This document shows, one piece after another, positions 7,899-15,512 of a stretch of 31,110 nucleotides of DNA. Location of the stretch: positions 1 through 31,110 of the forward strand of contig CAYJPA010000075.1 in NCBI GenBank assembly GCA_964371945.1, in the 5' to 3' direction. Numbering within the stretch: position 1 is the first letter of the stretch; each line of letters starts with the position of its first letter. The DNA is from CAYJPA01 sp964371945 (GTDB lineage Bacteria > Chloroflexota > Chloroflexia > Thermomicrobiales > UBA6265). The notes beneath the pieces are model-generated. The model saw only the letters and a list, made by a program, of their open reading frames with translations. It had not been told where the DNA came from and did not search any database. The translations under genes and the position numbers were made by a program.

Positions 7899-9464
7899 AT
7901 GGATGGGGTAGTGCCCTTCATCCTGGAAGCCGTGCTCATCGCTGCTGTTTCCATTCTGGGAACATTCGTGTACCTGGAAAAGCGTGAGAAGTCACGATTT
8001 CGCCTCTCCCAGGAGAAGGCAACCGAAATCTTGACAGAAGCGGAACAGCAAAAGCGTGACGCGGCTCTCTCGGCGAAGGACGAGGCGATCAAACTCCGAA
8101 ACGAGCTAGATCGCGAAATGATGCAACGGCGCAAAGAGATCGAACGTTTCGAGCGCCGCATCGAACAAAAAGAGGAGACGATCGACCGTAAGATCGCCTC
8201 GCTCGAAGAACGAGAAATCAGTGTTCGCAAGAAAGAACAATCCACCAACAGCCAGCGCGAGTCCTGGGAACAGGAAAAAGCACGGCAGCAGGCGGAGCTC
8301 GATCAGTCTCGCGAACGGCGCGTGCAGGAGCTCGAGCGTGTATCCGGCCTGACGGCGGAAGAAGCTCGACAGGAGCTCGTGGCGGAGGTCGAGGCGGAAG
8401 CTCGCCAGCTCGCTGCCCGGCGCCTGCATGAACTGGACCTGGAAATCCACGAGGAAGCGGATCGCAGATCCCGCAAGATTCTTGCAACAACGATTCAGCG
8501 CATCGCAACCGACTACGTCGCGGAATCGACCGTGTCAGTTGTGCCGTTGCCCAGCGATGAGATGAAGGGACGAATCATCGGCCGGGAGGGTCGAAATATT
8601 CGCGCGCTCGAGCAGGCAACCGGCGTCGACTTGATTGTCGACGATACACCCGAAGTGATCACAATCTCGGGGTTCGACCCGATGCGTCGCGAGCTCGCGC
8701 GCAGGGCGCTCCAGAAACTCCTTCAGGACGGCCGGATCCATCCGACCCGGATTGAAGAAGTCGTCGCCAAAACGCAACAGGAACTGGATCAGACCATCCG
8801 CGAAGAGGGCGAAAAGGTCGCATACGAGGCCAATGTTGTCGGACTTCATCCGGACCTGATCAAACTTCTGGGACGTCTCAAGTTCCGCACAAGCTACGGC
8901 CAGAATGTTTTGCATCATTCCCTGGAGGTCTCGTTGATCGCGTCCGCGTTGGCGGCCGAGATCGGCGCGGACGTCAGCATCTGCAAGACAGCCGGTCTGC
9001 TCCATGACATCGGAAAGGCGGTCGACCGCGAGGTCGATGGGCCGCACGCATTGATTGGAGCGGATATCGCCCGCCGGCTCGGACGGTCGGCCAAAATCGT
9101 CCATGCGATCGCCGCTCACCACGGTGAAGAAGAACCGCAGACGATCGAAGCCTTCATCGTCGCGACATCGGATGCGATCAGCGGCGCCCGTCCAGGCGCC
9201 CGCAGGGAAATGGTCGAAAACTACATCAAACGGCTCGAGGCGCTCGAGGGAGTGGCAAATTCCTTCGACGGCGTCGAGAAATCGTTCGCTATTCAGGCGG
9301 GGCGCGAGGTTCGTATCCTTGTTTCGCCGGCGCAGATCGACGATCTAGCTGCCAATCGTTTGGCGCGCGATGTCGTCAAGAAAATTGAGGAGAGCCTGGA
9401 GTATCCGGGCCAGATCAAAGTCACGGTCATCCGAGAAACCCGATCCGTGGACTACGCTCGCTAA
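7899..9464 (+). CDS. rny: Ribonuclease Y
   Basis: RNase Y is a membrane-anchored endoribonuclease that starts mRNA decay. The 521-aa protein shows the complete family layout: an N-terminal membrane helix (about residues 6-25), a long charged coiled coil (about 28-205), a KH RNA-binding domain with GRIIGREG at 224-231, and an HD domain with H340 and the H369-D370 pair in GLLHDIGKA, which bind the catalytic metals. HAIAAHHGEEEP is also characteristic. The start ATG has AGGAG (7887-7891) with a seven-base spacer. It has its own promoter (7731-7760) and a strong terminator (9526-9561), so it is mostly a single-gene unit. The spoVS-type gene next along recalls the rny-ymdB-spoVS order in Bacillus, here without ymdB. 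Confidence 0.97.
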   Translation: MDGVVPFILEAVLIAAVSILGTFVYLEKREKSRFRLSQEKATEILTEAEQQKRDAALSAKDEAIKLRNELDREMMQRRKEIERFERRIEQKEETIDRKIASLEEREISVRKKEQSTNSQRESWEQEKARQQAELDQSRERRVQELERVSGLTAEEARQELVAEVEAEARQLAARRLHELDLEIHEEADRRSRKILATTIQRIATDYVAESTVSVVPLPSDEMKGRIIGREGRNIRALEQATGVDLIVDDTPEVITISGFDPMRRELARRALQKLLQDGRIHPTRIEEVVAKTQQELDQTIREEGEKVAYEANVVGLHPDLIKLLGRLKFRTSYGQNVLHHSLEVSLIASALAAEIGADVSICKTAGLLHDIGKAVDREVDGPHALIGADIARRLGRSAKIVHAIAAHHGEEEPQTIEAFIVATSDAISGARPGARREMVENYIKRLEALEGVANSFDGVEKSFAIQAGREVRILVSPAQIDDLAANRLARDVVKKIEESLEYPGQIKVTVIRETRSVDYAR

Positions 9465-9525
9465 GTACCAAAATGACACAGTCCAGGATTCGTTCATGGA
9501 TTGTTAATATCTTCATCAACAAAAG

Positions 9526-9561
9526 GGCGGGAGCAGCAGAAGCGCTGTTCCCGCCTTTTTT
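9526..9561 (+). terminator. Intrinsic terminator of rny
   Basis: A 12-bp stem, GGCGGGAGCAGC (9526-9537) with GCTGTTCCCGCC (9544-9555, one G-T pair), closes a six-base loop and is followed by six T (9556-9561). It begins ~60 bases after the rny stop codon and is the best terminator in the window. The 335 bases from 9562 to 9896 after it contain no gene that I can support and no convincing promoter. Confidence 0.93.
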
Positions 9562-9896
9562 GTGTGAATGTGACATTCGAATGAATCAAAACGAGCAATA
9601 GTGCGCAACTTTGTCGTAGAATGCTCCAACGTGGGGACGGCGCGAGATACACATGGTCTGCTCAGCCCTAATTGGACGAGCTAACCATCGGTGCGCGCTG
9701 AAGTAAACCGTGCTGTCCGTGCGAACCGAGCGCCCGATCGTGGCTCTCAACGGAGCGGGCCACCGAAGTCTGTTCGTTGTTCGTTTTCGTGTTTCCTTGC
9801 ATGCTGAAGTGGTCCAGACCGCAACGGCTCAGGGTTGTCGATCGGCAGTATTAGGCGACTGTTGTCTGTAAACAGCGTCCAGCGGGAGTCCTCGTC

Positions 9897-10430
9897 ATGA
9901 ATCGCTTCTTCAGCAAACTCGATCTCCGCGACATCAAAATCGATCCTCAAGGCTCACACTTCCCCCCTGACGCGGATGCCTATCAGGGCGACGAAGAACT
10001 CGACCCAGCCGCAACGCCGTCACCCATCGCCGCACTGCAAGATGTTATTGAGCCCCCTGTGATTCCAACTTGGTCAAACGCTCCCGTGGTGGACACCCCA
10101 TTCGAGAGCGGAACGGTCATTGCGACGCCTGATGAGCCTGAGCGATTCGAGAGCGAGGTTGCTCGCTATGGCGAAGTGCTCAAAGTCTCGGCACGGTCAC
10201 GTCCGAGTGCGGTTGCGGGCGCCATCGCCGGTGTCGTCCGTGAAAGCGGTCGAGCCGAAGTTCAGGCGATCGGCGCCGGCGCCACCAACCAGGCCGTGAA
10301 AGCCGTCGCCATCGCGCGAGACTATCTCCGGGAGACCGGGATTGAGGCCGTTTGCCTCCCTGCCTTCATTGATGTCACCATCGACAACGAAGATCGAACC
10401 GCGATAAGGCTCGTGGTCGAGCCGCGCTGA
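9897..10430 (+). CDS. SpoVS-domain protein with a 92-residue acidic N-terminal extension
   Basis: Residues ~93-177 form an essentially complete SpoVS domain (an Alba-like fold of ~86 aa): EVLKVSARSRPSAVAGAIAG, then EVQAIGAGATNQAVKAVAIA and ending in RTAIRLVVEPR. In Bacillus, SpoVS affects sporulation stage V and septation, but homologues are common in non-sporulating bacteria, where the role is unclear; nucleic-acid binding is suspected from the fold. What is unusual is the N-terminal extension: ~92 residues rich in Asp, Glu and Pro, looking disordered. The start ATG 9897 has GGGAG (9884-9888) eight bases upstream, which supports the extension as real. It stands between rny and a PHP-domain gene, whose start is 8 bases after its stop. 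Confidence 0.88.
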   Translation: MNRFFSKLDLRDIKIDPQGSHFPPDADAYQGDEELDPAATPSPIAALQDVIEPPVIPTWSNAPVVDTPFESGTVIATPDEPERFESEVARYGEVLKVSARSRPSAVAGAIAGVVRESGRAEVQAIGAGATNQAVKAVAIARDYLRETGIEAVCLPAFIDVTIDNEDRTAIRLVVEPR

Positions 10431-10438
10431 GCTCGAAC

Positions 10439-11320
10439 GTGATCGAACCAGCCGTGATAAACGGCCGTGGCCATTCGGTCGATCTCCATACGCACAGCAC
10501 ATTCTCTGATGGACTACTCTCGCCCACGAAATTGGTCTCAGAGGCTGCTTCTCACGGAATCAATGTCCTTGCGCTGACGGATCACGACACGCTCGAGGGA
10601 TTGCCCGAGGCAATCGAAGCGAGCCGGGTCGCCAGAATCGAGTTGATTCCCGGCGTCGAGCTCAGCGCCGAATCCGGAGCACATGAAGTCCACATCCTCG
10701 GCTATTTCGTGGATTCGAAAGACCCGATTCTGGATGAGTCGCTCGCGGAGAACGCCGGGGAGAGAATCGTTCGAACCAGGCGCATCATCGAGATACTCGA
10801 ATCCCTGGGGCTGCCGGTGTCGTTTGAAAGAGTCGAAGCGCTCGCGGGAGAAGGCACGATCGGTCGTCCACACGTTGCCCGTGCAATGATCGAGAATGGG
10901 TATGTCAGATCGGTCTCTCAAGCTTTTGAGCTCTATCTCGGAATAGGTCGCCCAGCGTTCGTACCTCGCGCCCGCTCGAAACCTGACGATGCGGTTCGCT
11001 TGATCCGTCGAGCCGGCGCTGTTCCTGTGCTCGCCCATCCGCTGAGCGCCGGCAATGTCGAGGCCACGCTACAATTGCTTGTTCCTGCCGGGCTTTTAGG
11101 GATCGAGGTCTACTACGGCGAATACCCGGCGCGAACCCACGCGCAACTGAAGGAGATTGCCGGCTCGTGGGGGCTCGTTGCGACGGGCGGAAGCGACTAT
11201 CACGGCCCCGGCTACAAAGAGGGACGGGATATTGGAACAGCGCCGGTGCCCGTGTGCTCAGTCGATGAGCTAAAGCGAGTCTGGCGTTCTTCCCTGGATC
11301 ACTCCTCCTTTTCAAATTAA
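10439..11320 (+). CDS. PHP-domain metal-dependent phosphoesterase (TrpH/RNase AM-like)
   Basis: This 293-aa protein has the PHP fold with the metal-binding motifs in order: DLHTHSTFSDG (motif 1), LALTDHDTLEGL (motif 2), LIPGVELSAE, GRPHVARAMIENG, PVLAHPLSAG and GGSDYHGPGY. Length and spacing match the YciV/TrpH group, whose E. coli member has been described as a 5'-3' exonuclease acting on RNA ends and a nucleoside 3',5'-bisphosphate phosphatase. The start is GTG, eight bases after the stop of the SpoVS-domain gene, so the two are probably translated from one mRNA. The ribosome-binding site is weak. The substrate cannot be decided from sequence, but the neighbourhood (RNase Y, PIN-TRAM protein) fits RNA turnover. 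Confidence 0.87.
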   Translation: MIEPAVINGRGHSVDLHTHSTFSDGLLSPTKLVSEAASHGINVLALTDHDTLEGLPEAIEASRVARIELIPGVELSAESGAHEVHILGYFVDSKDPILDESLAENAGERIVRTRRIIEILESLGLPVSFERVEALAGEGTIGRPHVARAMIENGYVRSVSQAFELYLGIGRPAFVPRARSKPDDAVRLIRRAGAVPVLAHPLSAGNVEATLQLLVPAGLLGIEVYYGEYPARTHAQLKEIAGSWGLVATGGSDYHGPGYKEGRDIGTAPVPVCSVDELKRVWRSSLDHSSFSN

Positions 11321-11450
11321 GCAACTACGAGTCCGAGGATGGCAGTGGTAGACTCGATGGAATGAGAATTGACCTTCCGGAGCCGTAAGGTTGAGCTGAA
11401 CCTCATTGTTTTTCCGTGAGTCTACTGGAAAATGGTCGTGGAATCGCCAT

Positions 11451-12524
11451 ATGACTGGATTTCGCCTTCCTCTACGCCTTTTGGGGCTACTAATCGGGCT
11501 CATTGTCGGTCTGACGCTCGGCAATATTCTTTCTGTTTTCGAAGGATCGAACAACACAACAGCAGCTCTGGTCACGATCGGATTTGCGATCGGTGGAATC
11601 GGCTATATCCTGGGACCGCATCTGAGCTGGGCGATTTTCCGAAAGGCTCGGAAAGCTGTCACCGAGGCTTCCACGCTCGACATCGTCGCGATCGCCGCCG
11701 GCCTCCTCTTCGGCGCGGTGATATCAGCCGCACTCGCCCTCCCGATGTCGTTTCTGCCAGATCCGGCCGGAACCTTTCTCCCCATCATCATCGCGATCAT
11801 GTGCTGTGGCTCTTCCGTGGCTGTCGTGTTGATACGTAAGCGTGACCTGATTGCTCCGTGGTTCAAAACCAAAGGCGTCAAGCAAACGTCTCCCGTTGTC
11901 GCCGCCGCGGCCAAACCGCCGCGAGGACTGCTGCTCGATACGAACATCATCATCGACGGCCGGATCATGGATGTGATCGACACGGGCTTCCTGGACACGA
12001 CCCTTATCGTTCCGCGCTTTGTGCTTGACGAGGTGCGGCATATCGCGGACTCTGACGATCCTGTGCGTCGCATCCGTGGACGTCGCGGATTGGAAACGCT
12101 TAGCCGCCTGCGAACCGACAGGCCGGACAAGGTCCAGATCGTCGATGATCTCATCCCGGAAGAGCGTGAGGTCGACGCCAAACTCGTCAGACTGGCGAAG
12201 ATGCGCGGTTGCCGCATCTTGACCAACGACTTCAATCTGAACCGCGTCGCCCAGTTGCAGGATGTCGTCGTCCTTAATCTCAACGAATTGACCAACGCGC
12301 TTCGTCCAATGGTCGTGCCGGGTGAGGAGATCTCGCTCAATGTGGTCCAGGAGGGCCGTGAAGCGGGTCAGGGCGTCGGATTCCTTGACGATGGCACAAT
12401 GGTCGTCGTCGATGGCGGGCGGCCGCTCGTCGGTCAGCAGACCGCGGTGACCGTGACCCGCTTGCTCCAAACTGGGACCGGCCGCATGGTGTTCGCGACG
12501 CCGAAGCATGCGGCCGGATCATAG
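11451..12524 (+). CDS. YacL-type membrane PIN-TRAM protein
   Basis: This 357-aa protein begins with four hydrophobic segments (about residues 4-125, for example LLGLLIGLIVGLTLGNIL), followed by a PIN ribonuclease-like domain. The acidic PIN residues are visible in GLLLDTNIIIDGRIMDV, in RFVLDEVRHIAD and in ILTNDFNLNR. A TRAM domain, a small RNA-binding beta barrel, ends the protein (EISLNVVQEGREAGQGVGFL). This is the layout of Bacillus YacL, which is also encoded before ispD and ispF. ATG 11451 is preferred over an upstream TTG at 11406 because it immediately precedes the first membrane helix. Its last 17 bases overlap ispD. A role as membrane-linked RNase is likely but not proven for the family. 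Confidence 0.88.
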   Translation: MTGFRLPLRLLGLLIGLIVGLTLGNILSVFEGSNNTTAALVTIGFAIGGIGYILGPHLSWAIFRKARKAVTEASTLDIVAIAAGLLFGAVISAALALPMSFLPDPAGTFLPIIIAIMCCGSSVAVVLIRKRDLIAPWFKTKGVKQTSPVVAAAAKPPRGLLLDTNIIIDGRIMDVIDTGFLDTTLIVPRFVLDEVRHIADSDDPVRRIRGRRGLETLSRLRTDRPDKVQIVDDLIPEEREVDAKLVRLAKMRGCRILTNDFNLNRVAQLQDVVVLNLNELTNALRPMVVPGEEISLNVVQEGREAGQGVGFLDDGTMVVVDGGRPLVGQQTAVTVTRLLQTGTGRMVFATPKHAAGS

Positions 12525-13221
12525 CGGTCCCGCCACCGCGATCATCGTCGCGGCGGGCCGTGGCGCCCGCTTCGGAGCACCCGACAAGGTCCTGCTTCCG
12601 CTCGCGGGGCGGCCGCTCCTGAGTTATTCCGTCGAAGCAGCCGAAGCTGCGACAGCAATCGAAGAGATCATCATCGTGGCGGGCCTCCACACGAAAGCAA
12701 TGATGGAACAGATCGTCGCCGAATCCGATTGGACCAAGGTGCGTCACATCGCATTAGGAGGCGACCGACGCCAGGATTCGGTCGAAGCCGGGCTGCGGTT
12801 GGTGTCGCCTGCGCATCCCGTCGTGGCCGTGCACGACGCTGCCCGGCCGTTTGTCACAGCGGAGCTGTTTGACGACTGCCTCTCGGCCGCCGATCGAACA
12901 GGCGCGGCGATCGCGGCTGTGCCTGTGGTCGATACTCTAAAACGGGTTCAGGCCGGATTCATCATCGAGACCATTCCGCGCGACAACATCTGGGCAGCGC
13001 AAACGCCGCAGGCGTTCCTAACATCGTTGTTACGCACCTCGTTTGCGTTTGCTCATGCTCATGGTATCGAGGTTACAGATGAAGCACGGCTCTTTGAGAT
13101 CCAGGGGTTGCCTGTTGAGATTATCTCGGGCTCCCATCGCAATCTCAAAATCACTCGGCCTGAGGATTTTGTGACCGCGGAAGCGATCCTCCAAGCGTCG
13201 AGAATCGAGCAAGCTCCATGA
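12508..13221 (+). CDS. ispD: 2-C-methyl-D-erythritol 4-phosphate cytidylyltransferase
   Basis: IspD joins MEP to CTP in the non-mevalonate isoprenoid pathway. The protein (237 aa, normal length) has the nucleotide-binding loop AIIVAAGRGARFGAPDKVLL with its conserved lysine, GDRRQDSVEAGL, VAVHDAARPFV and the C-terminal EIISGSHRNLKITRPEDF. The start ATG lies inside the 3' end of the yacL-like gene (17-base overlap), and the stop overlaps the start of ispF (ATGA), so the three are translationally coupled. With ispF next door, two consecutive or near-consecutive pathway steps are co-produced, although ispE is not in the window. Confidence 0.95.
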   Translation: MRPDHSGPATAIIVAAGRGARFGAPDKVLLPLAGRPLLSYSVEAAEAATAIEEIIIVAGLHTKAMMEQIVAESDWTKVRHIALGGDRRQDSVEAGLRLVSPAHPVVAVHDAARPFVTAELFDDCLSAADRTGAAIAAVPVVDTLKRVQAGFIIETIPRDNIWAAQTPQAFLTSLLRTSFAFAHAHGIEVTDEARLFEIQGLPVEIISGSHRNLKITRPEDFVTAEAILQASRIEQAP

Positions 13222-13697
13222 TCAGAACCGGAATCGGATACGACGCTCATCGTTTCGTCGAAGGCCGAAGGCTCGTGCTCGGAGGCGTTGAGATACCCCA
13301 TTTGTTCGGATTGCTTGGTCATTCGGACGCGGACGTCGTACTGCATGCGATCGCGGATGCGATTCTCGGCGCGGCGGCGCTCGGCGACATCGGGCAACAT
13401 TTTCCGCCCACGGACCCTGCATTCTGTGACGCGGACAGTCTTGGGCTCCTCGAAGAAGTGGTGCGAATGGTTCGGACGGCAGGTTTTCGGATCGCAAACG
13501 TCGATGCCACCGTTATCGCCGAAGCGCCACGAATCATGCCGTTTGCCAACGCGATGCGGTCCCGGATCGCGGCGGCACTTGCGATCGATCACAACGATGT
13601 CAGCATCAAGGCGACGACCAATGAAGGCATGGGGTTCATAGGGCGAAGCGAGGGCATCGCGGCGCTCGCGATCGCGACACTCTTGACGGAAAGCTGA
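13218..13697 (+). CDS. ispF: 2-C-methyl-D-erythritol 2,4-cyclodiphosphate synthase
   Basis: IspF cyclises CDP-ME 2-phosphate to MEcPP in the MEP isoprenoid pathway, as a trimer with a zinc ion at each interface. At 159 aa it has the usual length. Conserved residues are the metal-binding D and H in GIGYDAHRF and the H in LLGHSDADVVLHAIADA, then LGDIGQHFPPTDP and KATTNEGMGFIGRSEGIAA. It starts in an ATGA overlap with ispD, and dtd begins two bases after its stop. Confidence 0.96.
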   Translation: MIRTGIGYDAHRFVEGRRLVLGGVEIPHLFGLLGHSDADVVLHAIADAILGAAALGDIGQHFPPTDPAFCDADSLGLLEEVVRMVRTAGFRIANVDATVIAEAPRIMPFANAMRSRIAAALAIDHNDVSIKATTNEGMGFIGRSEGIAALAIATLLTES

Positions 13698-13699
13698 CG

Positions 13700-14170
13700 A
13701 TGCGCGTGCTGGCACAACGAGTGACAAAGGCAAGCGTGACTGTCGATGGCGAGATCATCGGGCAGATCGGTCGCGGTTTTCTGCTCCTGGTTGGAGTCAC
13801 GCGGTGCGATACGGATGCCGATTGCACGTTTCTCGCCAACAAGATCGCCAATCTACGCGTATTCGATGATGCCGACGGGCAGCTGAATCGCTCGATGCTC
13901 GACCTTGCCGCCGGCGATCCTCGATCGGTCGGCGCGCTCGTCGTCTCCCAGTTCACGCTGTACGCCGATGCTCGCAAAGGCAGGCGCCCGAGCTTCGTCC
14001 GCGCGGCCGCGCCCGAACAAGCGGCTCCCCTCGTCGACCTGCTTTCGACCACCTTATCGGAGCTCGGCTTGACTGTTGCGCGGGGTCGCTTCGGCGCCGA
14101 GATGTCGGTCGATCTGACAAACGACGGACCGGTCACGATCTGGCTCGATACCGCGGAGCTCAGAGGATAA
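13700..14170 (+). CDS. dtd: D-aminoacyl-tRNA deacylase
   Basis: Dtd removes D-amino acids (and glycine mischarged on tRNA-Ala) from tRNA. The 156-aa protein has both family signatures: SQFTLYADARKGRRPSF and the C-terminal TNDGPVTIWLDT, whose Gly-cisPro (GP) pair gives chirality selection. The start ATG follows the ispF stop by two bases, so it is the last gene of the yacL-ispD-ispF-dtd series. In the 228-base gap after it, CAGGACT (14193-14199) can pair with AGTCCTG (14210-14216), but without a T run. Confidence 0.95.
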   Translation: MRVLAQRVTKASVTVDGEIIGQIGRGFLLLVGVTRCDTDADCTFLANKIANLRVFDDADGQLNRSMLDLAAGDPRSVGALVVSQFTLYADARKGRRPSFVRAAAPEQAAPLVDLLSTTLSELGLTVARGRFGAEMSVDLTNDGPVTIWLDTAELRG

Positions 14171-14398
14171 CCGGAGTCATTTCCTGTGCCTTCAGGACTT
14201 TTCGGTTGCAGTCCTGCACAAACCTGCTCGATATACTCGACTCAGTCTGATCGCGCGATCTCGCTGGCATTCCCAGCGTCGATTGCGTCGAACGGCCGCA
14301 CCGCGACGCCGAAGGTAGACCCGCATTTATAACGTGCGACCGTCAGAAGCCACACCGGCGCTCCGCGAACCGAGCTGGAATAACCAAGGGGGCTGAGC

Positions 14399-15448
14399 GT
14401 GGTCTACTGCGAGCAATGCGGCGCCGCGAACGATATGTTGAACGTCGAATGCCATCGATGCGGGCACGCGCTTACCCACTCTGAAGAACCGGCGCCCGGT
14501 GAAACCAGTGGTCGATTCGAGTTTGCCGGTGCCAAGCCCGCCGCGGAACCGGCGTCAGCCAACGCGGTTACAGATCTTGGATCCGGGCTGGAACTGCCCG
14601 GGTGGCTGCGGCGCGCCGCCGCGTCAACTCCCCAGATCGCCGAACCGTCCTCCCTCGACACCGCTCCGCAATTGCCGCGTGGGTTCGCCGTGGCGCAACC
14701 GGACTCCAGGCAACCTCGCGGCGAGTCTGCGCACAGCGCTCAGAACAATCACGAGGCCGTCGGTCCCGGACGGCACGCAAGCGTCGAACCGCCGCGGCCG
14801 TCCATTGCATCTCCGATTCGAAATCACTCGCAATCGATGCCGGAATGGCTGAAAACCGGCCAGTCGCCTGTGCCGGCGACCCCTCAATCGGATATCACCG
14901 ATACCTCGAGTTTCATCTCAGAAGGCGATCTGCCGGAGTGGATTCAACAGATTGCAGCGGCCGATGCCCTGAAGCAAGCCGACGAAGAGCGTCTCGCCGC
15001 GGCCGTCGCGGAGACAGCTTCGATCGCGGAGCCACTGACTCCGCGCAGGATAACGTTGCCAGGCGAGGCGAGCGCACGCGCCGCCTCCAATCCTTGGCTC
15101 AGCCGTAGAGAAAAGAATGGCGCGAGCACTTCCTGGTCCGGTGTCAACGAGCCAACCCGATCTCCTGCCTCTGACGAGGAACCTATCGAACCACCCATCG
15201 TTCAACAGGTCGCGGTGGACGTGGATCGGGCGAAAGAACCTCGGCGACGACGATTCGGCAGTCCGACGCTTTCTCTTCCCGCCATGACAAAACCCAAAAT
15301 TCCGATGCCCGCTTTCACGAAACCCTCGTTATCGAAGAGCACTGAGGGCGAGCGGCCGGCGTCAGACTCCAAGCAGATCGTGCGCTATGCGCTGATCGCC
15401 GCGATCGCGGTTCTTCTGATTGTCGTTTTGCTCAGCTTGGTGCTCTAG
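14399..15448 (+). CDS. Zinc-ribbon, tail-anchored membrane protein with LPxWL motifs (function unknown)
   Basis: No characterised family is recognised. The 349-aa protein starts with a four-cysteine zinc ribbon (C4-x2-C7, C18-x2-C21), has a long low-complexity middle rich in Pro, Ser, Ala and Glu, and ends in a single membrane helix (about 327-349, KQIVRYALIAAIAVLLIVV) that reaches the C terminus. That predicts a tail-anchored protein with the zinc ribbon in the cytoplasm. Three short tryptophan motifs recur: LPGWL at 66-70, MPEWL at 147-151, LPEWI at 178-182, with a looser NPWL at 231-234. A second short repeat, PAMTKPK/PAFTKPS, lies at 294-310. The start is GTG, a few bases after a run of five G (14388-14392). 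It precedes the MutL-like ATPase gene by 64 bases and is probably in the same operon. Confidence 0.8.
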   Translation: MVYCEQCGAANDMLNVECHRCGHALTHSEEPAPGETSGRFEFAGAKPAAEPASANAVTDLGSGLELPGWLRRAAASTPQIAEPSSLDTAPQLPRGFAVAQPDSRQPRGESAHSAQNNHEAVGPGRHASVEPPRPSIASPIRNHSQSMPEWLKTGQSPVPATPQSDITDTSSFISEGDLPEWIQQIAAADALKQADEERLAAAVAETASIAEPLTPRRITLPGEASARAASNPWLSRREKNGASTSWSGVNEPTRSPASDEEPIEPPIVQQVAVDVDRAKEPRRRRFGSPTLSLPAMTKPKIPMPAFTKPSLSKSTEGERPASDSKQIVRYALIAAIAVLLIVVLLSLVL

Positions 15449-15512
15449 CCCGACGGATTACTCGCTGGCTTGAACTTCGCGCTCGCAACTGAGCGCATTG
15501 CTGGAGATCGAT

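Noticed and set aside
9562..9896. Search for a gene, small RNA or promoter in the 335-base gap before the SpoVS-domain gene
   Set aside because: A -10-like TAGAAT (9617-9622) has no matching -35; no coding frame or stable hairpin beyond the rny terminator was convincing.
14193..14216. Hairpin CAGGACT/AGTCCTG after dtd as a terminator
   Set aside because: Seven-base stem, ten-base loop and no T run; too weak to list as a terminator. It is mentioned in the dtd entry only.
14206..14237. Promoter TTGCAG...TATACT before the zinc-ribbon gene
   Set aside because: The -10-like TATACT is good, but the spacer would be 20 bases; no confident -35 at 16-18 bases.
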